64,000 bases of DNA from Treponema socranskii subsp. paredis ATCC 35535 (GCA_000413015.1 KE332516.1:186001-250000); one strand, 5' to 3'. Shown: positions 34,884-43,549, numbered from the stretch's first letter. A program made the numbers and translations. The notes: a model not told the origin generated them from the sequence alone.

Positions 34884-35309
34884 ATGACTTTGTTCTTGAA
34901 AAATTATTTGAAAATGCTTAACGACACCGGTGTAAATAATAAAGACAATATGATTATAAATATCGGTCTTTTGCTTGAGAAAAATATTTCAAAAGATAAT
35001 CCGACGGATTATTCTCTCTTACTGCCTCCTGAATTAGTAGATTTATCGGTTTCACATGAGGATATTGATGAAATAATTAACTCTTTATTAATACTTTTGA
35101 AAAACGAACCGAGTTATTCAAGTCGTGTTGTATGGGCTATAGGAAAAACATTCGATGAAAAAAAAATTGAAGCATTACTCTTTACCCTTTCTCAAATAAA
35201 GTATTGTGATGACGAAACATTCAAACAAATAACTTTTCTGACTGATGTTGTAAAAAATAAACAAATAAATCGATTGGTTCATGAAATAGAATTATTCAGA
35301 CTATCCTAA
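34884..35309 (+). CDS. Second copy of the tip-1 immunity protein
   Basis: 141 residues from the ATG at 34884, a clear paralogue of the protein at 29580-30014. Shared blocks include NIGLLLEKN, NPTDYSLLLPPELV and EPSYSSRVVWAIGKTF (versus EPVYSSRIVWAIGKTF). By eye roughly half the residues are identical. The reading frame is intact even though its toxin has been reduced to ten codons, so it is an orphan immunity gene, consistent with continued selection for protection against kin carrying the toxin. Confidence 0.75.
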   Translation: MTLFLKNYLKMLNDTGVNNKDNMIINIGLLLEKNISKDNPTDYSLLLPPELVDLSVSHEDIDEIINSLLILLKNEPSYSSRVVWAIGKTFDEKKIEALLFTLSQIKYCDDETFKQITFLTDVVKNKQINRLVHEIELFRLS

Positions 35310-35549
35310 GTATGTTAGGAAGGTTTTCAAAATATGTAGAGGAAATGCGCAAGGAGTTTTCAAAAGCAGCTGTATTTCCTCGCCGTTTTCAAACCGGATG
35401 CAAAGCGCGTCCGTTTTTTTTATCTTCGCGCATAACGCCACCTCCAACTCAACGCACGCTCCAATCAAAGCGCTCCCGTGCATCGCTTTTTTTTGAATTT
35501 ACCGAGCAAAAAAACTCCGAAACCGAAAGTTTACGGCGAATATTAGTGT
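35310..35549. other. Right edge of the accessory block
   Basis: 240 bases without a supported gene. A short ATG-led frame at 35312 (LGRFSKYVEEMRKEFSKAA) is preceded by no good ribosome-binding site and degenerates. Base composition returns to the chromosomal average here. Confidence 0.45.
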
Positions 35550-37142
35550 ATGAATCATCGCTGTATATTGATCGCCGCAGTTTTGGCCGTCTTTTCATTC
35601 GCATATCGATTATCCGCTGCCGAAAAACCGGAAGCTGAACAAAAAACACACTTGAATGCGGAACCGAAAACGGAGCGAAAATCGGAAGCGCAAACAGAGC
35701 AAAGCACTGCATCGGAAACGAAAAACCGAAAAAATGCGAATCGAAATTCCGAACCGAAAACGGAGCAAAAGTCAGGAACGAAGCCGAAAGCGGAAGCGCT
35801 CTTTAAACGAATCGATATAAGTTCCTCTTCTTCATTTCGATTCAATGCCGCGGATTTCGATCAAGCGGCGGCCGGTACGGCTTGCGCTATGCGCGCGCTT
35901 TTCCGCGACGCCGATCTGCGCTTTTATGAGGCGCTATCGGATATCGCCTTACCGAATTTCAGAAGAGCTTCCGTTCGTCTGCCGCAATACGGGGCGGCTT
36001 TATCGCTTACACGGGTGCTGCCGTTTCCGCTGACGGTAAAAGCCGGCACGCTTTCTCCGGGCGGAAGTTTTTCGCGTCTTGTCTCCCCCGCACTTTCTTT
36101 TTCGGCATCTCCGTTTGCAAAATCGTTTTCGACAAAAACGGGCGTCGCATCATCGCTTCCGTCATCCGGCGGCGAAGAAAAAGAATTTGCGCTTGCGGCC
36201 GACATCCGTTTTCCCGAAAAAATGGGGCGCTTTGCGGGATCCGGTGCTTCTTTTTTTTATCGAAAGGACGGAATCTTTGCCGCATCGGCGGATATGCGCA
36301 TCAATTTGCCGCACATGATGAGCGCGGCCGTTTCATTTACCGGAGGATGTTTTTTTCTCGAAAACAACTCGTCGTCGTGGTTTTCCGAAATCGCATTTTT
36401 CAAACCGGCAAAGTATTCTGTTTTCGCATTGCAGGCGCTCTTTTCGGCGCCGAATCTTACATCGATTTTTACGGCAAATTTATACGATCAGCCGTCGGGA
36501 AAACCAAGACTTATATATAGAAGCGAAAATGCGGTTTTTTTCGGCGGATTTACGCTGCTCGCATCCGCATTCGTTTCGGACGGGCGCGGCATCATCGTCC
36601 CGAACGGTACGGCATTGAATACGCTTTACCAATTCCGCATCGCTCCGCAGTATACACACCGCTTTTCTTCTCCCCGCTTTCCCGCACTCACCGTCGGGGC
36701 GTCAGGCGTCATTCGGCAAAAATACGTCCCTTCGGATAATACCGAACAAACGAGCGTCAAATGCGGATGCGGTTTGCAATATTCGGATAAAAAAATATCA
36801 TCACGCCTTATATTTGAAACGGACGGTATCGAATTTCCGAAAACGAAAAAAAACGATTCCGTACGATGTGCGTTTTCCGGAAAATTTTCACAAAAGACGG
36901 AAAAAATCGGCTTAGGAATACAGCTATCGTGTTCGTTTTCAAAAAAAGAGACGGAAGAATCATGCAAAATTTCGATTGCACATTCGAAAAAAAACCTTAC
37001 GGTTTCAGGCAATGCCGGATTTTCATTTAAACAAAAAAACGGCGAATACGGCGGAGGCGCCGCATCGCTCGGATTTTCCGCTTCTCATACGAGGAAATTT
37101 ATTAAATATACGTTCCGGTTATCGGCCGCCGGAAAATATTGA
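35550..37142 (+). CDS. Secreted, probably outer-membrane beta-barrel-like protein
   Basis: 530 residues. Signal peptide CILIAAVLAVFSFAYRLSAA, then a Glu/Lys/Asn repeat-rich stretch (about 25-75, many EPKTE/KSE units), then a long region of alternating strands rich in Phe/Ser/Ala ending in aromatic-rich beta segments (KYTFRLSAAGKY at the end), typical of an outer-membrane barrel. No family recognised. No clear Shine-Dalgarno lies before the ATG and no promoter with good spacing was found. It lies between the Rhs block and fusA on the same strand. Confidence 0.55.
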   Translation: MNHRCILIAAVLAVFSFAYRLSAAEKPEAEQKTHLNAEPKTERKSEAQTEQSTASETKNRKNANRNSEPKTEQKSGTKPKAEALFKRIDISSSSSFRFNAADFDQAAAGTACAMRALFRDADLRFYEALSDIALPNFRRASVRLPQYGAALSLTRVLPFPLTVKAGTLSPGGSFSRLVSPALSFSASPFAKSFSTKTGVASSLPSSGGEEKEFALAADIRFPEKMGRFAGSGASFFYRKDGIFAASADMRINLPHMMSAAVSFTGGCFFLENNSSSWFSEIAFFKPAKYSVFALQALFSAPNLTSIFTANLYDQPSGKPRLIYRSENAVFFGGFTLLASAFVSDGRGIIVPNGTALNTLYQFRIAPQYTHRFSSPRFPALTVGASGVIRQKYVPSDNTEQTSVKCGCGLQYSDKKISSRLIFETDGIEFPKTKKNDSVRCAFSGKFSQKTEKIGLGIQLSCSFSKKETEESCKISIAHSKKNLTVSGNAGFSFKQKNGEYGGGAASLGFSASHTRKFIKYTFRLSAAGKY

Positions 37143-37166
37143 TAATTTTTGCGCTATTCTGCGGTA

Positions 37167-37195
37167 TTGAATAAAGCTCCGTAATCGGTTATATT
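37167..37195 (+). promoter_or_regulatory. fusA promoter
   Basis: TTGAAT (37167-37172), 17 bases, TATATT (37190-37195). The leader of about 40 bases contains a small CCTTA..TAAGG hairpin and the AGAGG ribosome-binding site. Confidence 0.65.
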
Positions 37196-37243
37196 TATCC
37201 CTTACTGTAAGGTGGAATTTTTTTTTATAAAGAGGTAATTAAT

Positions 37244-39331
37244 ATGGACTTTGATATTTCCAAAATACGAAATATCGGTATCAGCGCTCACATCGACTCA
37301 GGAAAAACGACTTTGTCGGAACGCATTTTGTTTTACTGCAACAGGATTCATCAAATTCACGAAGTTCACGGTAAAGACGGCGTCGGCGCGACAATGGACA
37401 GCATGGAATTGGAACGCGAGCGCGGCATTACGATTCAATCTGCGGCAACGCAGGTTCAATGGAAAGATTACACAATCAACTTGATCGATACGCCCGGACA
37501 CGTCGACTTTACGATCGAAGTTGAACGGAGTTTGCGCGTTCTCGACGGCGCCATCCTCGTTTTGTGTGCGGTTGCAGGCGTTCAGTCGCAGTCGATCACC
37601 GTCGACCGCCAGCTTAAACGCTACCACGTACCCCGCATCGCATTCGTCAACAAATGCGACCGTCAGGGCGCGAATCCCATCCGCGTATGCAAACAGCTGC
37701 GCGACAAACTCGGTCTCAATGCCCACATGATGGCGCTCCCGATCGGACTTGAAGACAAACTCGAAGGCGTCGTCGACCTTGTCACGATGAAAGCGCTCTA
37801 TTTCGAAGGACCCGACGGACAGGAAGTTCGTGTCGCCGAAATTCCCGTTCACATGGTCGATGAAGCGAAAAAATACCGCGCGGATTTGGTCGATGCGGTA
37901 TCCATGTTCGACGATCAGCTCATGGAAGACGCGCTCGAAGGCAAAGAAACGGAAGAAGAGATCATCTCGGCCGTCCGTAAAGCGACGCTGGCGGAGCAGT
38001 TCGTCGGCGTATTCTGCGGTTCGGCACACATGAACAAGGGCGTACAGCTCGTGCTTGACGGCGTTACGCGATATCTTCCCGATCCGACCGAGGTGCATAA
38101 CTATGCATTCGACCTCGACAACAACGAATCTCAGGTTGAGCTCTTCAATGTCGCGGATAAGCCGACCGTCGCGATCGCGTTCAAACTCGACGACGGACAA
38201 TACGGTCAGCTTACCTACGTCCGCGTATATCAGGGCACTATTCCGAAAGGCTGTGAACTGTACAATACGCGCGCGCGTAAAAAGTTCAAAGTCGGACGCC
38301 TCGTGCGCATGAATGCGGACAAAATGGAAGACATCAACGAAGCGACGCCGGGAGACATCATTGCCCTGTTCGGCATCGACTGCGCATCCGGCGATACGTT
38401 CTGCGGCGGCGGACTCAATTATTCCATGGCGTCGATGTACGTTCCGAATCCCGTCATCTCCGAATCGATCACGCCGAAAGAAAAAAAAGATGCCGCTCAG
38501 ATGGCGAAAGCGCTCAACCGCTTTACCAAAGAGGATCCGACGTTCCAAACCTACGTCGATCCCGAATCGAACGAAACGATCATCAAAGGTATGGGCGAAC
38601 TGCACCTCGCCGTTTACGTCGAACGCATGAAGCGCGAATACAAGTGCGAAGTCGTCGTCGGTCAGCCGCAAGTCGCTTACCGCGAATCGATCACGCAGAG
38701 CGCGCCGTTCAACTATACGCATAAAAAGCAAACCGGAGGTTCCGGTCAATACGGACGTGTCGCCGGTATTATGGAGCCGCTCGCCGACAAAGATTACGAG
38801 TTCGTCGATGCGATCAAGGGAGGCGCCATCCCGAACGAATACATTCCGTCCTGCGATAAGGGTTTCCGCAAAGCGATGGAAAAAGGTACGCTCATCGGCT
38901 TCCCCATCGTCGGCGTAAAGATGACGATCAACGACGGTCAGTACCATCCGGTCGACTCGTCCGACATCGCCTTCCAACAGGCTGCGATCGGAGCTTTCCG
39001 CGAAGGTTACGAAAAAGCGAAGCCTGTTATCCTCGAACCGATTATGAAAGTGTCCATTTCGGGACCGACCGAATTCCAGGGCAATATGTTCGGCCTCATC
39101 AACCAGAGACGCGGCGTCATCATCGATACGACCGATGAAAACAATACGTCGACCGTAAACGCGGAAGTGCCGCTTTCGGAGATGTTCGGCTTTTCGACTA
39201 TCCTCCGTTCTTCGACACAGGGCAAAGCGGAGTTTACGATGGAATTCCTCAAATACGGACGCGTACCGAACGCCGTAGGCGAAGAACTGATGAAAAAATA
39301 TCAAGAAGAGCGCAAAGCAGCGCAAAAATAA
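37244..39331 (+). CDS. fusA: Translation elongation factor G
   Basis: 695 residues, the usual EF-G length. GTPase motifs: [17 protein letters not shown] (G1), RGITIQSAA (switch I/G2), DTPGHVDF (G3), NKCDRQGA (G4). Domains II-V follow, with IEPLADK-type domain IV sequence and the C-terminal [20 protein letters not shown]. It drives tRNA-mRNA translocation on the ribosome, or ribosome recycling in spirochaetes with two EF-G genes; which paralogue this is cannot be told here. The good promoter and AGAGG site suggest strong expression. It has its own terminator. Not in a str operon. Confidence 0.96.
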   Translation: MDFDISKIRNIGISAHIDSGKTTLSERILFYCNRIHQIHEVHGKDGVGATMDSMELERERGITIQSAATQVQWKDYTINLIDTPGHVDFTIEVERSLRVLDGAILVLCAVAGVQSQSITVDRQLKRYHVPRIAFVNKCDRQGANPIRVCKQLRDKLGLNAHMMALPIGLEDKLEGVVDLVTMKALYFEGPDGQEVRVAEIPVHMVDEAKKYRADLVDAVSMFDDQLMEDALEGKETEEEIISAVRKATLAEQFVGVFCGSAHMNKGVQLVLDGVTRYLPDPTEVHNYAFDLDNNESQVELFNVADKPTVAIAFKLDDGQYGQLTYVRVYQGTIPKGCELYNTRARKKFKVGRLVRMNADKMEDINEATPGDIIALFGIDCASGDTFCGGGLNYSMASMYVPNPVISESITPKEKKDAAQMAKALNRFTKEDPTFQTYVDPESNETIIKGMGELHLAVYVERMKREYKCEVVVGQPQVAYRESITQSAPFNYTHKKQTGGSGQYGRVAGIMEPLADKDYEFVDAIKGGAIPNEYIPSCDKGFRKAMEKGTLIGFPIVGVKMTINDGQYHPVDSSDIAFQQAAIGAFREGYEKAKPVILEPIMKVSISGPTEFQGNMFGLINQRRGVIIDTTDENNTSTVNAEVPLSEMFGFSTILRSSTQGKAEFTMEFLKYGRVPNAVGEELMKKYQEERKAAQK

Positions 39332-39346
39332 CGAGATGCGATAAAA

Positions 39347-39376
39347 GCGGTGCCGGCGTTACGGCATCGCTTTTTT
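39347..39376 (+). terminator. fusA intrinsic terminator
   Basis: GCGGTGCCG / CGGCATCGC stem (39347-39370, one G:U) followed by TTTTTT. A second hairpin of the AAAAA/TTTTT type (ATCTCGAAAAA...TTTTTCGAGAT) follows within 45 bases. Confidence 0.85.
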
Positions 39377-39454
39377 GCAATCTCGAAAAAATCGCTGCAG
39401 ACGAGTTTTTCGAGATGACCCATACTTTCTGCAAAAGTTTTATAGGAGGCAGCT

Positions 39455-40135
39455 ATGGATAAAAAAGATCTTATCAACTACAGCCCGGTGCGCAGCTTTG
39501 ACAATATTGCCGACGGAGGACTGAAAGCGGGCGAGATCGGACTCGTCACCGCAAAAAAGGGCGTCGGTAAAACGGCGATCCTCGTGCAGTTCGGTCTCGA
39601 CGCGCTGCTCAAAGACGAACAGCTCGTTCACGTTTCGTTCGACCAGCACTCTTCGAACGTCATTTCGTGGTACGACAGCATCTTTACGGAAATAGCGAAG
39701 AAAAAAAATATCGCCGACAATCCGGAATTGAAAGACAGCATTATGCGCGACCGTATGATTTTGAATTTCAGTCAGGAAACCTTTTCACTCACAAAAGTGA
39801 TAAATACGCTGAAAGCGCTGAAAGCCGGCGGCATCGCCGTTTCCGCGATCGTCATCGACGGTATGAACATGGATAAAGTGAGCAAAGAAGACATCGAAAC
39901 CGTATCCGAGTTCGTTAAAGAAGAAAAGATGACCGCATGGTTCAGCGATACGAAGGCGAACACGGATTTGGCGGGTTCCTGCCGTCCGGAACTGCTTCCC
40001 TTTTTCGATGCGGTGTGCCATCTCGCCGCTTCGCAAAACGGCGTTGCGATGAGCGTGCTGAAGCTCCGCGAAAAAAGGGCCGTCGCGGGCACGGTAAACC
40101 TCGATCCGAAAACGCTGCTTATGTCGGCAAAGTAA
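39455..40135 (+). CDS. RecA/KaiC-like P-loop ATPase
   Basis: 226 residues. Walker A AKKGVGKTAILVQFGL near residue 33, a LVHVSFDQHS segment, and a Walker-B-like strand ISAIVIDGMNMDK near 130. The layout resembles single-domain KaiC/RadA-type ATPases without further domains, and many bacterial regulators or recombination accessory proteins have this form. Good AGGAGG before the ATG. The gene sits between fusA and tRNA-Gln with its own promoter not evident; it ends in a strong terminator. Function unknown; I would call it a RecA-superfamily ATPase. Confidence 0.65.
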   Translation: MDKKDLINYSPVRSFDNIADGGLKAGEIGLVTAKKGVGKTAILVQFGLDALLKDEQLVHVSFDQHSSNVISWYDSIFTEIAKKKNIADNPELKDSIMRDRMILNFSQETFSLTKVINTLKALKAGGIAVSAIVIDGMNMDKVSKEDIETVSEFVKEEKMTAWFSDTKANTDLAGSCRPELLPFFDAVCHLAASQNGVAMSVLKLREKRAVAGTVNLDPKTLLMSAK

Positions 40136-40159
40136 GATTTACTTTTTACTTTCGATTAT

Positions 40160-40219
40160 CCGATCGGAAAACCGCGGCGGAATTCGATTTCGCCGCCGAA
40201 AGCCGATCGGTATTTTTTT
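40160..40219 (+). terminator. Intrinsic terminator after the RecA-like ATPase gene
   Basis: Outer arms CCGATCGG at 40160-40167 and 40203-40210, inner CGGCGG/CCGCCG arms, then a run of Ts (40212-40218). Confidence 0.8.
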
Positions 40220-40294
40220 ATATGCATATGTGCAAAATCTACGCACTGCGATGTATACGAACGGTATATGCAATGCGCAACAGCACTCACCGTA

Positions 40295-40323
40295 TTGACA
40301 AATATCCGTCAAATACGTATATT
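40295..40323 (+). promoter_or_regulatory. tRNA-Gln promoter
   Basis: TTGACA (40295-40300), 17 bases, TATATT (40318-40323). A full-consensus -35 with ideal spacing. Confidence 0.75.
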
Positions 40324-40338
40324 GAATAAACAATATAT

Positions 40339-40409
40339 TCCCCGATTGTGTAATGGTAGCACCGCAGATTCTGGTTCTGCTTGTGGGGGTTCGAATCCTC
40401 CTTGGGGAA
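40339..40409 (+). tRNA. tRNA-Gln (anticodon CTG)
   Basis: A 71-base cloverleaf. Acceptor TCCCCGA pairs with TTGGGGA (one G:U), D-arm GTG..CAC, anticodon stem GCAGA-TTCTGGT-TCTGC with CTG at positions 34-36, T-arm GGGGGTTCGAATCCTCC. CCA is not encoded. Confidence 0.9.
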
Positions 40410-40416
40410 CGCAAAA

Positions 40417-40554
40417 AGACTTTTCGAAAATTTCGATTTTTGAAAAGTTTCCTTGATTTATTATGCGATGTTTGTGATTAAGTTATTAACAGTATAAAGC
40501 TTAATTTCAAACTCGACAGGCTGTCGAAAAAGTAACCGACTTTTGAGACAGCCC
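40417..40554. repeat. Second full-length copy of the multi-hairpin element, between two tRNAs
   Basis: 138 bases aligning end to end with 19536-19675. The left stem is changed to ACTTTTCGAAAAT/ATTTTTGAAAAGT, still fully paired, while the right part CTCGACAGGCTGTCGA and TGAGACAGCCC is nearly identical. The middle stem has two mismatches. It occupies nearly the whole space between tRNA-Gln and tRNA-Glu. Confidence 0.7.
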
Positions 40555-40569
40555 TTTTTGTCAGTATCG

Positions 40570-40641
40570 GGTCCCTTCGTCTATCGGTTAGGACGAAAGA
40601 TTCTCAATCTTTAAAGACGAGTTCGACTCTCGTAGGGACCG
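40570..40641 (+). tRNA. tRNA-Glu (anticodon CTC)
   Basis: 72-base cloverleaf. Acceptor GGTCCCT/AGGGACC with discriminator G, anticodon stem AAAGA-TTCTCAA-TCTTT with CTC, T-arm GACGAGTTCGACTCTCGT. CCA not encoded. Confidence 0.9.
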
Positions 40642-40700
40642 AAAATGTGATTTTTTTAATTTATTTTTTTAATTTATTATCGAACAAAAAATTATAAGCA

Positions 40701-40751
40701 CCGCCCGAAGAGCTGTAAACAAATCTGTAAACAGTTCGGACGGCTTTTTTT
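40701..40751 (+). terminator. Terminator after the tRNA pair
   Basis: CCGCCCGAA pairs with TTCGGACGG (one mismatch) with an inner CTGTAAAC..GTAAACAG region, followed by TTTTTTT (40745-40751). Confidence 0.8.
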
Positions 40752-40869
40752 GTTTGCACACCCGGCTCCGAACTTTACGAACGGATCTGCCGTGTGAATT
40801 ACCGCTTTATAAAGTTGCAGATATGTTTTTACATTACCTCAATTCAAACACATTACCATTACAATACAC

Positions 40870-40897
40870 TTGCAAAAATATTACTTTGTAGTATAAT
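40870..40897 (+). promoter_or_regulatory. Promoter of the RelB/PIN pair
   Basis: TTGCAA (40870-40875), 16 bases, TATAAT (40892-40897). The ATG is 19 bases beyond the -10. Confidence 0.65.
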
Positions 40898-40916
40898 ACT
40901 GCGATAGAGGTTGAGT

Positions 40917-41225
40917 ATGGCAAGCACTTTGGTTCAAATCCGCGTTGATGAAAAACTGAAGAACGATGCGGCTGCCGTCTATGAAGATCTCGGTTTGGAT
41001 TTATCGACAGCGGTACGTATCTTTTTTAAGCGCAGCGTTGCCGAAAACGGTATTCCGTTCAGTATGAGATTGGAAAATTCCGATCGGGACACTGTAAAAG
41101 CACGGATTCCGCAAAATGTACTCTCGGCAATGCAGGCGATGTCGCAAAGCGCAGCTTCAAACGGTATTTCCGATATGAGCCTTGAAGAAATCAATACCGA
41201 AATCAATGCCGCCCGCAAGCGGTAA
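40917..41225 (+). CDS. RelB/DinJ-family antitoxin
   Basis: 102 residues from the ATG at 40917, with AGAGG upstream. The N-terminal ribbon-helix-helix is clear: LVQIRVDEKLKNDAAAVYED then LGLDLSTAVRIFFKRSVAEN, the classic RelB/DinJ block. The C-terminal tail is a helical toxin-binding segment. It would repress its own promoter and neutralise the downstream PIN protein. RelB/DinJ antitoxins more often pair with RelE/YafQ, so the PIN partner is notable. The gap to the toxin start is four bases, so the two are translated together. Confidence 0.9.
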   Translation: MASTLVQIRVDEKLKNDAAAVYEDLGLDLSTAVRIFFKRSVAENGIPFSMRLENSDRDTVKARIPQNVLSAMQAMSQSAASNGISDMSLEEINTEINAARKR

Positions 41226-41229
41226 TGGG

Positions 41230-41637
41230 ATGCCTTTGTACGCCGTCATCGATACGAATGTTCTCGTTTCCGCATTTTTAAAAGAAAATTCCGTACCCCG
41301 CTATATTATTAATTATATGTACGCAGGAAAAATTATCCCTGTCTACAATGAGGAAATCATCACCGAATATTCCGCCGTACTGCATCGTCCGAAATTTTAT
41401 TTTCCGACGGAATCAGTCGATATTGCAGTGAATGCGATACAACAAATAGGCTTAAAAATAGACGGCACAAGTATAACAGATCCCATACCCGATCCGAAAG
41501 ATATTGTTTTTTATGCGGTTGCATTGAATGCGAGGAAGCAATTCAAGACCTATTTAATTACGGGTAATATAAAACATTTTCCTGCTAAATCTTTTGTCGT
41601 AACGCCGCGGCAATTTTTGGATATATTTATACAATAA
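41230..41637 (+). CDS. PIN-domain toxin (COG1569-type)
   Basis: 135 residues. PIN-fold acidic residues are seen in YAVIDTNVLVSAFLK (first Asp), NEEIITEYSAVL (Glu), DPIPDPKDIVFYAVAL (Asp) and TYLITGNIKHFP (the TGN.KHF motif that normally carries a late acidic or polar residue). The family are RNases of toxin-antitoxin systems. The ATG at 41230 lies four bases after the antitoxin stop; its ribosome-binding site is inside the antitoxin end. Probably functional. Target RNA unknown. Confidence 0.85.
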   Translation: MPLYAVIDTNVLVSAFLKENSVPRYIINYMYAGKIIPVYNEEIITEYSAVLHRPKFYFPTESVDIAVNAIQQIGLKIDGTSITDPIPDPKDIVFYAVALNARKQFKTYLITGNIKHFPAKSFVVTPRQFLDIFIQ

Positions 41638-41738
41638 TCGGTATAATTATTTTTTGACCTGCTGAAGTATTACAGATATAATTGTAGCCAAAAAAGCAGC
41701 CGATTCGAAAATAATAATAACCTCGCTTTGATTCATAC

Positions 41739-41767
41739 GGGACATTCCATTGATTTTGTGATAGAAT
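41739..41767 (+). promoter_or_regulatory. DUF368 gene promoter, leaderless arrangement
   Basis: GGGACA (41739-41744), 17 bases, TAGAAT (41762-41767), six bases, ATG (41774). No Shine-Dalgarno before the ATG. Confidence 0.5.
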
Positions 41768-41773
41768 TGCGCT

Positions 41774-42715
41774 ATGAATATTTTTCGGACTCTTGCAATC
41801 GGAATTATAATCGGTATGGCAAACGTGATCCCCGGCGTTTCGGGAAGCACGATCGCAGTGGTTTTCGGAATTTACGATAAATTTATCAACGCGATAACCC
41901 TGAATATAAAAAAAATTTGGCTTAACAAAAAATTCGTTCTGCCGATTATTGCGGGTATGGCATCGGGCGTGCTGATTTTCAGCAAAGTCATAACCGTACT
42001 TTATGAAAAATTTCCGGTACAGACAAATTTTTTCTTTACGGGTTTGATTATCGGAAGCATTCCGATGCTTGCCGCTCTCGCGACAAAACCGAAAGAGGGT
42101 GTAAAAATCGAAAGAGCGAAAATCGTTTCCATTATAGTCTGCACGCTTATCGGAATCGCCGTTATGATTTTGTTTTCCGTACTTGAATCATCGTTCGGCA
42201 CTTCGCAAGACATGGCGGGACCGCTCCCTTCTTTTTCGGTAAAACTCGCCTTAAAAATTTTTGTCGCAGGACTTTTGGGTGCGGTAGCGATGATTGTGCC
42301 GGGAATTTCCGGATCGCTTTTGATGCTCATTATGGGCGTTTACCCGATCGTAATAAAAAGCATACCCGCACTTTTTTTGCCTGAAAGTTTTTTTACCGCA
42401 TTGATCCTTCTTCTTCCGAACGGATTCGGCGTGCTTGCGGGACTTTTAATCGGAGCGAAACTCGTAAAAAATCTTTTGGAAAAAGCGCCGAATTACGCAT
42501 ATGCCGTAATACTCGGACTTTTGTGCGGGTCGGCTTTGAATATCTGCCCGCTCACAAAAAATCTTTTTCAAGGCGATTTTCTAAAATCCCTTTCCGAGTT
42601 TAAGGGTATTTCGCTCATTTTATCTTCGGCGGCGGCGTTGATCCTCGGCGGTGCCATGTCGTTTTTAAGCTCGAAGTTTTCGCCCTCGGAAGAGCCTTCC
42701 GAGCAGCTTATTTAA
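41774..42715 (+). CDS. DUF368 membrane protein (PopT-type undecaprenyl-phosphate transporter family)
   Basis: 313 residues, about 8-9 membrane segments. The family hallmark is two inverted GxxxxxPGVSGS-type motifs: GMANVIPGVSGSTIAVVFGI near residue 14 and MIVPGISGSLLMLIMGVYPI near 175. DUF368 (PopT) proteins are reported to move the lipid carrier undecaprenyl phosphate back across the membrane for reuse. That agrees with its place beside a convergent lipid and glycosyl-transfer operon; the 3' ends overlap by 8 bases. Leaderless-type start. Alternatives within the same superfamily are not expected. Confidence 0.88.
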   Translation: MNIFRTLAIGIIIGMANVIPGVSGSTIAVVFGIYDKFINAITLNIKKIWLNKKFVLPIIAGMASGVLIFSKVITVLYEKFPVQTNFFFTGLIIGSIPMLAALATKPKEGVKIERAKIVSIIVCTLIGIAVMILFSVLESSFGTSQDMAGPLPSFSVKLALKIFVAGLLGAVAMIVPGISGSLLMLIMGVYPIVIKSIPALFLPESFFTALILLLPNGFGVLAGLLIGAKLVKNLLEKAPNYAYAVILGLLCGSALNICPLTKNLFQGDFLKSLSEFKGISLILSSAAALILGGAMSFLSSKFSPSEEPSEQLI

Positions 42716-43541
42716 AATCCCTCTCAAACCTTGTTTTTTGATATACGTATTCATAAAGAATATCGTCGAAATTTTCATAGCCGAATTTTTTATGGATTTT
42801 TGTGATTTTCCACTGCTTTATATTTTCGACGTGGGGATACGGAAGCCAAAAAAGGCGCCTTGAAAAATGCCGGATTACGGTATTTTTATAAAGAAATTTT
42901 TGATCGTTGAAGCGCTGCGACAGTATCTTTTTTCTGACGGTGCTGCGGATAATCGCGCTTTCATCGGCGAATGTCAGTTTTTTCGTCTTTATAAGTTTTC
43001 GGCTTTTTTCAAAAAGTCCGGTTTCGCGGCATTTTTTCATATTGAACAGCAGCACGCCCGCGTTTATAAAATTCGGATGTATAAGAAACTTTCCGTAGTG
43101 GTCCCTTGACGCCGCATATTCGTAACCTTCAATATCCGTGTTCCAAAGGAGATCTATGTCTCTGTTGAAAAGCAAGTCGATGTCAAGGTAAAGGATTTTT
43201 TCAGGGATCTGCGGCTCCATGTCCGCAAAAAGCCTTATAAGCGTATAAGGCGAACAGTAGCATCCTTCGTTCGGGCATAAGGCAAACTCTTTTTCGTATG
43301 TTTCGGTAACGTCGATTTTTACGACGGAATGCTCGGGGTTATACGACTTTGCAAGTTCGTCAAGAAACCCGATTTGCCTATCGCTGATCGCCATATAGTC
43401 GGCTTTGAGCCTTGTAAGATCCATCGTGAATATGTAAAACTTTATTCCTTCCTTCGAAATACTTCTTTTAAATATTGAAAGCATTGTCGTAATCATGCCG
43501 TCGAACACTTTATCGTTTCCGCAAAAAAGGATGCTTTTCAT
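42708..43541 (-). CDS. GT8-family glycosyltransferase
   Basis: 277 residues, GT-A fold. The metal-binding DXD is in ILYLDIDLLFNRDIDLLW; FINAGVLLFNMKKCRET and LTFADESAIIR are the acceptor and catalytic-side blocks of GT8 (LgtC-like galactosyl/glucosyl transferases using UDP-sugars with retention). It is the last gene of a four-gene minus-strand operon with two acyltransferases and another GT8, 8 bases after the first acyltransferase. AGGAG precedes the ATG. Probably a glycolipid or LPS-like glycan enzyme. Confidence 0.88.
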   Translation of the reverse strand: MKSILFCGNDKVFDGMITTMLSIFKRSISKEGIKFYIFTMDLTRLKADYMAISDRQIGFLDELAKSYNPEHSVVKIDVTETYEKEFALCPNEGCYCSPYTLIRLFADMEPQIPEKILYLDIDLLFNRDIDLLWNTDIEGYEYAASRDHYGKFLIHPNFINAGVLLFNMKKCRETGLFEKSRKLIKTKKLTFADESAIIRSTVRKKILSQRFNDQKFLYKNTVIRHFSRRLFWLPYPHVENIKQWKITKIHKKFGYENFDDILYEYVYQKTRFERDFK

Positions 43542-43549
43542 GATTGCTC

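Noticed and set aside
35312-35638. 108-codon ORF starting LGRFSKYVEEMRKEF, vaguely SecE-like
   Set aside because: Only the first ~20 residues look protein-like; it lacks a membrane segment, overlaps the next real gene in another frame and has no ribosome-binding site.
37298-39325. A 675-codon open frame antisense to fusA
   Set aside because: It mirrors the EF-G frame, a known artefact of strongly biased codon use; no start signal or domain sense.
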